From: Amoebophrya sp. A120
Lineage: Eukaryota; Sar; Dinophyceae; Syndiniales; Amoebophryaceae
DNA: 64,000 nt
Assembly (NCBI GenBank): GCA_905178155.1
Contig: CAJINV010000001.1
Location: 2,011,904-2,075,903 of the forward strand
Direction of reading: 5' to 3'
In this document: piece after piece, positions 23,652 to 33,700 of the stretch
Numbering within the stretch: position 1 is the first letter of the stretch
Layout of the letters: each line of letters starts with the position of its first letter
The notes under the pieces: generated by a model
Seen by the model: only the letters and a program-made list of their open reading frames with translations
Databases searched by the model: none
What the model was told of the DNA's origin: nothing
Position numbers and translations under genes: made by a program

Positions 23652-25844
23652 AGCAGCTAAGCGTATAGTTTTCAAAGTTTGTGACGCAATAAAAAGTGCC
23701 AGGCGGGCAAAGTTGTGTACTTGTTTCATATTCCCGCTTTTTCTTATTCAACTCCTGTTCGTCCTTCACAAAGCCGAGGCTTTTCGTGTATGCATTGCAA
23801 AAGTATCGTAATCGTAGGAACAAAAAGTAATCGTGATGATGCATGACAACTCTTTTTTCCAACCTAAATCAGCATGACCAATTTCATTTGTCATTCTAAG
23901 CTATGAATTTGTCAAGCTCATGATCATGCAATCACTACCAGTACAAGAATGCTTTTGCAAATCATATCGTGTGCTCCTCGACGATGTTCTCCTGCTGGTC
24001 AAAATCGTGCGCCAAGTGGTTCAACGCACCCACCGCGGAGAACAACCTGCATCATCAAACGGAGAAGTTTTAGTTTAGTTATAGTTCTTTCGTGAGTGAT
24101 CAGCCAGCTCAACAGGCAGAAACGCGCAATCAAATGAGCCAAATTAGGCCAAATTGATACTTCATCACTAATTTGCATGCTGCTACCTTTGAAGACGATT
24201 CGACTCAGATGAGGGGACGACGAGTTTGAATATCCTCAGTCTTCATCTTCTACAACTTCATCAACAGTTCTTGAACAACAAGCTTAATATAATAAGTTCA
24301 TCGATTATCATAAAAGCTAAAGCTTAACAATGAACGATACAGGTGCGAGTCCCGAATCATGAGCACGTCCTTGTTCACCATCGAGGCCCCCTGCTGGTTG
24401 GTCCACCTCCTTTCCGGCACCAACGCCACCTATGCATTGCAAAAGCCTCGTACTAGTATAAATTGCATTGCAAATAATTATATATTTCAATTATTTGCTC
24501 AAAAGAAAAAAAAGAATTTGTCATGCTGATTAGCTTCACGTCGGAGATTTGTCATGCATGATTGCAAGTACTACGAGTGCGATGCTTTTGCAGTCCATAC
24601 CACCGCCTCCGGCATGATTTCCCGCAGGTCTTGCGCCAGAATCCCCAGCTGGGTCTATTACAGTGAAAAGTGCCCCCCACCCCCAAAGTTGCAAAAATTT
24701 GTGATGCGAGGTTTCCAAATGAAACCTTTTTGTCATGCATGAAAGGAATATGAATCTTTCTGATGCAGATTCTAGTGTTGTTTCGCATCGCTTGCATGAC
24801 GAGCACCGCTCTTGCTGGGATCTTTTGCAATACAAATTTTTGCTATTCACAATCGGAAATCTGTGATGCTGATACATGCAAGAGGCCGAATGTTTCATTT
24901 GGAAAGGTTTGCAATACAAATGCTTTCAAGTTCGGGGGTGGGGGCGTTTTTCATTGTAATAGGGTCCGGTTGAAAAACTTATTGAAAAATTCGTCCTCCT
25001 TGTGCAGGAAGCTTTGCACCTGAGATCGATGATGTGTATAGTTGTTGTTCACATCAAGGCATAAACATCCAGGAATTACTAGACTATCGATTTAGATAGA
25101 ACTTTTGACAACACTTCTAAATCGACATGTTCTTCGTGCATCATCTTCAATATAATTGCACGATGCTGATGTACTCAGAACTGCACCAGCATGCCAGGAT
25201 CATATGACGCACCACCAGTGAATGGATTTCTCTAGTAGTACTTGCAAAACTTCTCGCTCCACATCCTGCATGCTGAACGAGGTGAGCATGTACTGTTGTC
25301 CTGCTGTGGTACTAGTAATTAATATCTTGTCACCACGTTCTTACCTGCAGCCTTTTGATTTGGCCCAACAAGGATTCCGTGTTCGCGGGAGAGACCTCAT
25401 CCTTCAGCTATGCATTGCAAAAGTATCGCACTCGTAGTAGTATTGCACTTATGCATTAGCATGACATCAAATTTCTTTCCAAAGGTAAATCTGCATATAC
25501 AAATTTCATTTCTATTTCTAACGCGAAGCGAATTCTTCGTGCGATTTCTACTAGTGCGATGCTTTTGCAATTCATATGAGTTTTTCGTCCGCAAAGTACG
25601 TTTGGTCCACACAGGAGGAGCAACTCAGGAGCCAGTTCGCGGATACTTGCTGCGGTAGCACGAGAAACTGCGACCACAGGGACGACGAGCACGACCCCGC
25701 GAGCAGCAACGTGGTTGACACTCTGGACATTCTTTTTTTATTTTCGCGCCGTGGGGGACGCGCGGCAGACGAGCACGAGAGAACAACAGAAGAGGTGGGC
25801 ACAGGTGGACGGATGAACGACGTTGGTTGTTCTTGTTGCGCCAT
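23652..25844 (-). CDS. Peptidase S74-like domain (chaperone of endosialidase) protein, possibly N-terminal part of an ATAD3 fusion
   Basis: Seven exon pieces on the minus strand build one S74-like domain. The known role of this domain is an intramolecular trimerisation chaperone that often cleaves itself off (phage tail spikes, animal MYRF). Exon 1 (25844-25577) has a hydrophobic N-terminal third and ends YFADEKL. Exon 2 (to 25345) continues KDEVSPANTESLLGQIKRLQ. Exon 3 starts at 25019 with VQSFLHKEDEFFNKFFNRT. Next come QLGILAQDLREIMPEAV (24655-24600; family: GLIAQEV..LPEAV), then ALVPERRWTNQQGASMVNKD with VLMIRDSH. After these come LLFSAVGALNHLAHDFD and a coil (FVKDEQELNKKKREYE). Three or four joins are introners; two are GT-AG. 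The family Ser at the cleavage motif (SDxRLK) is Ala here (ADEKLK). The frame ends in a stop at 23652, or it may splice from ACAA/GTACAC into the ATAD3 coil. Confidence 0.7.
23790..23966. mobile_element. Introner, family 1, in the S74-like gene
   Basis: This 177-bp element has ends TATGCATTGCAAAAGTATCG and GCTTTTGCAAATCATA. The target duplication TCGTGT lies at 23784-23789 and 23967-23972. Excision restores IVEEH-TKSLGF. Confidence 0.9.
24431..24599. mobile_element. Introner, family 1, in the S74-like gene
   Basis: This 169-bp element begins TATGCATTGCAAAAGCCTCG and ends GCGATGCTTTTGCAGTCCATA. The target duplication CCACC lies at 24426-24430 and 24600-24604. Excision gives IMPEAV-ALVPERRW in frame. 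Confidence 0.9.
24656..24961. mobile_element. Introner, family 6 (C-tract ends), in the S74-like gene
   Basis: This 306-bp element has ends TATTACAGTGAAAAGTGCCC and GGGGCGTTTTTCATTGTAATA. The target duplication GGGTC lies at 24651-24655 and 24962-24966. Excision restores FFNRT-QLGILAQD. It is the only copy of this family in the window. Confidence 0.9.
25409..25576. mobile_element. Introner, family 1, in the S74-like gene
   Basis: The ends TATGCATTGCAAAAGTATCG and GCGATGCTTTTGCAATTCATA are clear. The target duplication is short or mutated (AGCT versus GAGT), so boundaries are good to a few bases. It splits ADEKL from KDEV, the key strand of the S74-like domain. Confidence 0.8.
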
Positions 25845-27790
25845 TTTGATCTACTCCATACTACTTTTCAAATAGGTTATTTCCACTCTTCTAAAGATAG
25901 TAAAATCTTCATCTCTCATTCGTTTTGCTAAGTACTTCATCACTCTAGTTTGTCGTGTTTGGTTTCAACAAGTGCGACGAGTCGTGCCAGCATACTTCTA
26001 GGTAAAGAGATCCTCACTGCGACTAGGGCTACTGTAACGTCGGGGAATCCATCATATAATTCTGATGCCCCCCAGTTTTTTCAAAAAGGCTTCCGAGCCC
26101 TCGCGGAGATTATCCCAAGAGACAAGGACAATCAATCCACGGGGGTGGTCGAATTTTATTTCCGGCGTGCAAAGGAGAAAGATGAAACACTAACTCACCA
26201 AGGGGAAAAGAAAAAGATGGATACTCAGATTTTTGGGTAATTTCTAGCACAAAAAAGACAAATCGCAACCTTGGTGAAGCTGAAGTAGTACCGATGGTGT
26301 TTTGAAATTGAAATTGACATTGAGAATGAGAAACATTAACATTACAAGTTGAGTGCCGGATATAATTTTTAAGTAGTTCGTCCTGGCGGCGTTCCTCACT
26401 TTTTTATCGTGATAGTGAGCGATAGTGTTTCTGTCTTCAATGTCGTTGGAGGGTGGGGTACAAAACGGGGTTCGGGTTCCTGACGAAGGTTATAAGGAAG
26501 TAGAAGTAGGATCATGTAGACAAAAGCTTGAATCTGTGCAATGGCTTGCATCTTACACTTCCAGAGGAGAACATACTTAACAGCCTCCTTTTAATGAAGA
26601 AAGTTAAAATTTTCGAATACGCTTACCCTCACGCTTTCAATCTTGACATTAACGCTGTACTTCTGCTCGGAGGGTACTTTTTTTACTTACTTCATTACAG
26701 TGCCTGTGGCCGGCAGGAGCTGCAAAACACAAACACTACAAAAAAACTTCGCCTACTTCTTTCTCTCTCTCTCTCTCGTTGTCTCTTTGTTGTCCCTCAT
26801 GCCCTTTCTTCCGGTTTTCATCTTCATTTTCTGTCTCGTTACACGTGCTGTAGCTGTTTGTGTTTGCGCTTTATTTACAAGAAAAATGAGAACTTCTGGG
26901 TCTTCGTGCTCAAGCGGAAACGTGGTGCAAGTGTGGAACACATTGTTCGCCGCAAAGAAGAAATCCGAAATTCTTTTGAGCTGCGGCCTTGCCGCTCGGT
27001 CGTAATGCCCTCGATTGAACTTTTACTTGTTCTTGTTGGTTCATAATTATCATACTCAGAGCGCACAAACTACATAGATCTCACGTCTCTTGTCTGTTTT
27101 TTAAAAAAATCGCGTGTTGCATTCCTTTTGCCTTGCGAGCAATCGTTCAGAAACTTCGATAATATTATACAGCAACCGACGAATCCGCTTGATATGCGTC
27201 AGCCTGCGGAAAGCAACGCAGACACGAACTTCGTCTATCTCATCCCATAAAAAATAAAAAAAAAGTGCCATTATCCTTATGTACTTGTACACGAGTTACA
27301 AACTGGGACTTCATCCTTCTCCTTGTCCTTCATGCGGTCAAATAAAATATATCCATTTTGAAATTTTTGAAACACGATACTCTTGAGTCCTATACTTTTA
27401 CTTTTTCTATGACTATGTTCCTTTGCTTGTAGAGAATTCTCATGCCATAGGTGGAGTAGGTACGATCAACATATTCTTTCATATTATAGTACAATTCTCT
27501 AGCTGCTTTGCAGCTTTGGGTTAAAATCAAATGGACTCTTGTTCACCTCGGGACTCAGAATCACAGGGAAAACAGATTCTGTGTCAGGTTTGTAGTTTTC
27601 AATTTCTTCAGAGCTTCGTCATGCTCGTCCTCTACCTTTTGATTTTTAACTCTCGACGTCAAGTACAATAAACTTCGACTTGTTCATCGCGAGTTTTTAT
27701 CTTGATGAATAATAAAAAGATGCGATAAATTAAAATGAGCAAAGCACTCTCTACTTCGGTATCAAGCTGAAAATTTTTGTGAAGATCTAC
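25845..27790. other. Intergenic stretch, nothing recognised
   Basis: This lies between the start of the S74-like gene and the stop of locus A. It is AT-rich, with a CTCTCTCTCTCTC run near 26760. A 172-codon plus-strand frame (26528-27046) has no recognisable motif and is not called. Confidence 0.5.
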
Positions 27791-30700
27791 TTAATTCAAA
27801 TGATCAGCTTCCTTGCCGTGCCGCGGCGTCTCCGTCTCGTCAAACATGACATGTCGCGAATCGAAGCCGTCGTTTATCTTCAATGCGAGATAGCTTTTTT
27901 CGGACCCGGGCAGCATTTCGATTAGGAATTCAAATTTTTCATTTTGTCGTCCGACAACAAATCGATAAATAGACAGTAGCCAGTTCATAACTATGACGAA
28001 ACGGTCGCGCAATTGCGCGAAGAAGGTCCACAGGCTGCTGCTGGACATAATTGCCGAGTGCTGTTCTTGCACTGGGTTGATGAAGGGGTCGATAAATAGC
28101 CAAGATTCCTCCAGATCGACCTGGAAGACCATGAAAGGAGCCCACAACCCTAAATTCCGTTCTTGTAGAGGAAGTGCAGCGATTTCCTCATCTGAAAGGC
28201 GCGTAAATTCCCAGCGGTACGGGTTCTTGTTCAGCTGCCTTTTAAATCGGAAGTCAAATTCGTGAAGAAACTGGGCACGCCCTATGTCCCCTATCGAGAT
28301 CGCGTTAAGTAAAAGATCACGTCTGACATATCCGGTCTGGCCAGCACGGTACTGCCGAATCTTCGCAGGCTCACCGATGACCGTCACTGGAGCCACCAGG
28401 GATTCCCTCTTTTCGGTTGTACCCGGTACCTCGATAGAAGTTACAAACATCTGCTGCTGCGGAAGCTGCAGGGGCTGCAGCTCCTGCCCCGTGGTCGTTA
28501 GATGACCAGCAATCTGATCACGAGTCACCTTCTCCTTCGGGCGCTGTCCTTCTTCGTCGTTGAACCTCGTTACTGCCACGTTTTCGAGTTCGGCCGGTTG
28601 AGGGTATCGAAACAGGATTACGTAAATCGCGTCGGACTCAGGAGGCCCCCGAGGTATCGAGGCCATATCTCCGGATCCACAAGGCGGGCGGCAAATTCCG
28701 GCGCTCGTTTCCGCAGAAAAAACTTTCTGCGCATCTGCTCTTATAATTCGCGCAGGAATGTATGTCTTCGTGGACTCCGAATAATATTGGACATACTTTA
28801 TGTCCGGCGGTGTCTCGTTCTCGTTGGGTGCTTGGGCGACAGAGGAACGGGTCAGCTTTTCATAGAGGCCGGCAGCGCCAGAAGCTGTCGTTCCTGCTGT
28901 TACAACAGCCCCGGCCGCCTGGATGTTGTCCATGGAATCCGAGTCCTTGTCATTAAAAAAATGTCCTCTGATTCGGTCACCAACGAGCTTCGCGAAGGTG
29001 TGAAATTTTTCTCCCACCCACTTCCCGATCACACCGCTGACGTCCTTCGTGATTCTAATGCTGTTCGCTACGACTCCAAACACTGCATTTAGGGTCAGCT
29101 GTTCAACTTTTTCCTGCTTGAAAAAGCCAAACACCAAACCGGGAAGAAGCCCGGCCAAAAATGCCGGAATAGGGCTCTGTCGCACCCCTGGAATCATCAG
29201 AAGGGCGGCGTTCAGCAGCCGAGAAATTCCGTGGCTCATGGTAACGAGCAAGGCCGCGTGCAAACCCTGAGAGAAGATACTCAACAGGATATTTTTCAGA
29301 TCTGTGGCGGCCGCTTGCAGGTAGTCGACCGCTTTCGCCTTCGCAGATTCTAAACCGTTTTCAATCCTTTGGAGGAACGTCGGAGACTGCTCTTCCGAAG
29401 CCTCCCCGTTCCCCTTGTTTCCGCTTTTGCCCGCCACTTTTTCCATCAGGTCGTAAAACAACGCAATCACATACCGAAAGGGAAGATGCATCGCTGAGCT
29501 GTCCTTCTTGCTGGACAGAAATTCAAACATGTTCTTCACAAACGTGCTCTCTTCCAAGTGCGCGAGGCTGCTGGGGCTCGCAAGCCTCTCATTCAGCCAC
29601 GGGAAAAACTTCGTGTCCATGATGTCTTCAAAGCTTGTCCATGATGTGTTCAAAGCTTCTGCAACGAAAGTGCGGAGCTTAGCAAAACACTCGGAGACTT
29701 CATCGAGGAGGACGCTCAAGATTTGCTTCAAACGGGCACGTTTGTACTCTGGGGGGCGGCTCCAAGCTACTTCGCGTGCCTGTCCTCCTTGATTGTACCA
29801 CTCCGACTGGACATGGGTTGACTGCTGAACAAACGAAGTGGACGCGGAGCATCAAAAAGAACAACACACCTCCTGCGCACGGCACCCATCAAGAAAAAGT
29901 ACATCTACATACATCAATGCGCACGCGGGGCGCCCTAAGCACCACCAGCGACTCTGATACAGATGCTGCCACCAGGTGGGGTTAGGGCTTTTGCGACGGA
30001 TCCGGAAAGATGCGAGGCAATAAAAAAACTACTTCCGAAATATAAAATCAAACTCGTTGCTGTGCGCATGCGCTGCCAGCAGCCACGGCAGTCAAGGTCA
30101 ACATATTTTATTTTTTTTTGAAATAACCCAAAGCCTCAGAGTAGTTGCGGCCCACTACAAATGAAGTAAATGCAAGGCCGCGGGGCTTACTAAGCAGATT
30201 GCCACACGAATAAATCAACATATGCTGGGCCGCAGAAGATGGTTTTCACTTTGATATAGAATCGGAACCGCCGCTGCTCGTGGGCGGTGTCGCGGTAGAA
30301 GAAGCGGAATCGTCCGAGGACGGGCCCGCGCACGAGTTCGCCGGGGGCGGCTTCCTCGAAATGCCGTTCGCAGCTCTTCTCATGCGCTCATCGTCCTCGC
30401 TTATGAGCGCGAGTGTATTTTCTTCGTCTCGGAGCGCGAGATCCGTGCTGCTGCCGCTGCTGCTTCTGGATATCTCGCCCCGGGGGACGAGGGCACCGTT
30501 GGCCTCTCGCAGCTTTTTCTTTCTTTCTTCCAATTCTCTCGCTTCCCGGTCCTTCTCGTCTTGTTGGTGCTTGTCGTACCTTGCAGCCGCCTCCGCCAAC
30601 TCGCGTTTCGGTGAAAGAGCTCCCTGGTGGCGTTCTGGTGGTTCTTGTTCATCGGATTCGGAGGGACTATCTCCCTCTTTGCTCTCCGCCTCCTTCGAAA

Positions 30701-33700
30701 AGTAGTCCTCAAATACAGACGATTATCCAACAAGAAAAAAACTGTGTGTGTTTAAGTGTGGAGTATGTCACCTTCGACGTCGTGGGGTCACAGCGTGGTG
30801 CTGGTGGCAAATTGAAATTCAAATTGGTGGTTGTTCTGCATGAAAGAGAAAAAAAATCTATAAACCTGTGGTCATGCACAGCTAGTACGTGTTCGTGAGA
30901 TCGTGTCCTCCTCCTCGAAAACACGTATATCTATATTAAAGAAAGCACGTATGAAAATAACTAACGACCTCCACCAGGACATCATCTTCATCATGGCTTG
31001 CCAGCACGACAAGTGCGACTGTGTATGTGTTGCATGCTTGTTTGCATTTTACATTTACAGGCTTGTTACACGCGACAGACATAGTATTTTTCTTGCATAA
31101 GGACCCCCCGTCATCCTTGCCTGCTTTTCCTCCCAAGATCCCCATCATTGTGATGGCTCTTCCACGTCCGTTTCCGATGGCTGCCTCCTCGTTCACTGCT
31201 GGATCTGCGCCAGCTTCTCGAGGAGAAGCCGCGGCAACATCCTCATCCACTGGAGGCGGGTTGGGCTTGGGGTTGAAGAACTCGAGAATGGCTCGGTGCA
31301 GCACCTTATGGATTGCAAATATGTCCGCGTCTGGGAGTGGGAGGTACTTAGTTGCAAGATTCGTCACGCTAGTCTGGCATGAAGACAACTCCGAGGCTGA
31401 GCTGTGCATTGCGTGGTCGCGAAAAGAGGAGCTCCTCTTGCCTTTCATACAGAAACGCGGATGCTCATGCGGAATGCGCACTTCAGAACTATCTCACAAG
31501 ATTCCAGACACGGAGGACATATTCGCCATGCGTACACCATTTGGAGACCGCCCTTGGCCTTGCATCTTCGTGCTTGAGGTTCGCTTTCATCGGTTTCGTC
31601 TGTTGATGGTGTTTCTGCTCTCGGGGGGGTGTCGGCTTCAGCCTTGCCCTCCTGCTCCTCAACATCCTCCTCACCCCCGTTGCTGAACAGTGTGTCAACC
31701 AGACACAGCAAGTCAAACCCCCCGTCCGGACTCATGAGTGTGCCCTGCAAGAACAGGCGGATTTCTGGCAGCATCAGGCCGAGCGCCGTCCCCAGACCGG
31801 GCACATTATCCACAACCAACGCCACCGCCGCGGAAACGAAGCTGAGCATAAATCCTCCCACCATAGAGCCGACGTTGGAGACAATGTCGTGTGCCATGCT
31901 TGCAATTTTTTTCGCCGCAATGCCCGCGAAGAGGTTCTGGACGATGCCGGGCGACTTCCCGATCATCGAGACCAACCCGACCGCTGCCGTTTTGACCAAC
32001 TTACCCAACATGGCGAAAGTCTTCGTAGCAAAGCCACCAGAACTGCTAGCCTCGCCCGCCCCTAGTTGTGTCAGCGACATTCCTGCAAAGACCACTGGTG
32101 TATCCCGTGCAAAAGTTGTACCGCACTCGTAGTACTAACCGCATTTTCCATACATTGCAGAACAGTTGCTAAGGTAGATCCGCATTAAAATACTCTACGT
32201 CGCGTAATAAGCGGCCCTCAAATAAGGTCAGAGGTCACGAGACAACATTTGACGCCCGGACGCTTGTCGACAGAGCCTGACGCGCGTGACGTCGTATGGG
32301 CTAAGCACTAATCGAACCGAAACCATGCCGCGCGGAGCACAAAGAATTTGCCAGGCAGACTAGCCTCTGCCTGCACTGTAAAGACCCTTGCATGCTAACC
32401 CCAATGCCGGCGACACAGAAGCATCGGGGGGCTATCTGCCCTCTGCGTTTCTAAAAAGGGACCTAGCGCGGTTCTTTCGCAAAAATTCCGAGGGGCTAAC
32501 CGCCCTTTGCATTGATTTTGTACAGGAAATCTAGCCCGGTCCTGGGACAAAAATTTCGGGTGGCTAACCTCCCTTTGCATTTCAAAAAGGGAGGCTAGCC
32601 CGGTCCCTGGGCAAAGTTTTCGAGTAGCTAACCTCCCTTTGCATTTCAAAAAGGGAGGCTAGCCCGGTCCCTGGGCAAAAATTTCGGGTAGCTAACCTTT
32701 CTTTGCATTTCAAAAAGGGGAGCTAGCCCTTGAGCAAAAATTTCAAAGGGCTAACCTAGGTTTGCATTTCAAAAACCTAGGTTAGGAAAAATGAATTGGC
32801 GGGCTTTTGCTAGCCGCCCTTTGCATTTAGGAAAAAAAAAGCGCGCGGCCACGCACTCCCTTTCACACACTGCGCGCACACATGATGCTGGCGTGGTGGG
32901 GAAAAAAAAATTTTCGCGCGCTGCGCGCGCCCGAGTCATAACCTTCTTCCTTCGGGAGTTAGCTCCTGCCCAAAAATTTCAGGGGGCTAACCTAGGTTTG
33001 CATTTCAAAAACCTAGGTTAGGAAAAATGAATTCGCGCACTTTTCCTAACCGAGGTTTTCAAAATGAAAACCTCGGTTAGGAAAAAAAAATGTGGCTGTT
33101 TGCCAAGGCCGCCTTGGCAAACGGCCACATTTTTTTTTCCTAACCAAGGTTTTCATTTTGAAAACCTTGGTTAGGAAAAAAGGCCAAAATCATTTTTCCT
33201 AACCGAGGTTTTCATTTTGAAAAGGGCGGTCAGGAAAAATTTCAATGGGCTAACCTCTGTTTGCATTTCAAACAGGGAGGTTAGGAAAAATGAATTCGCC
33301 CACTTTTGCTAACCGCCCTTTTCAAAATGGAAAAGGCGGTCAGGAAAAAAAAATCCGGCCGCTTTCCCAGGCTCAGCCTGGAAAGGCGGCACATTTTTTT
33401 TTCCTCACCGCCCTTTTCATTTTGAAAAGGGCGGCTAGGAAAAAGGCGCCTACTCATTTTTCCTAACCTCCCTGCTTCAAGTCTCGTTCTCGTGCCCAAG
33501 CCACGGCTGCCCATTACCTGAAAAAGTATTGAGGTTGTGAGAATTTTGATGGTGGCTTTCTAGCAGCCAGACTGTGCAAGTTGCGGCAGATGCACTATCA
33601 CAAGGAAAAGCAAACGATAGGCATCGCAAATGCAGAAACCGACTTGCGTTTTTTATTGTCCGGAAAGGAGAGCAATTAATAGCGCCACTCGTCGCGCACG

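Noticed and set aside
26528-27046. 172-codon plus-strand frame
   Set aside because: It includes a CT-repeat translated as Leu/Ser runs, has no motif, and is on the opposite strand to all supported genes.
32395-32830. CRISPR-like array
   Set aside because: The regular hairpin units superficially resemble repeats with spacers. However, units diverge gradually, the spacers are also related, and the block lies in an intron of a eukaryotic gene.
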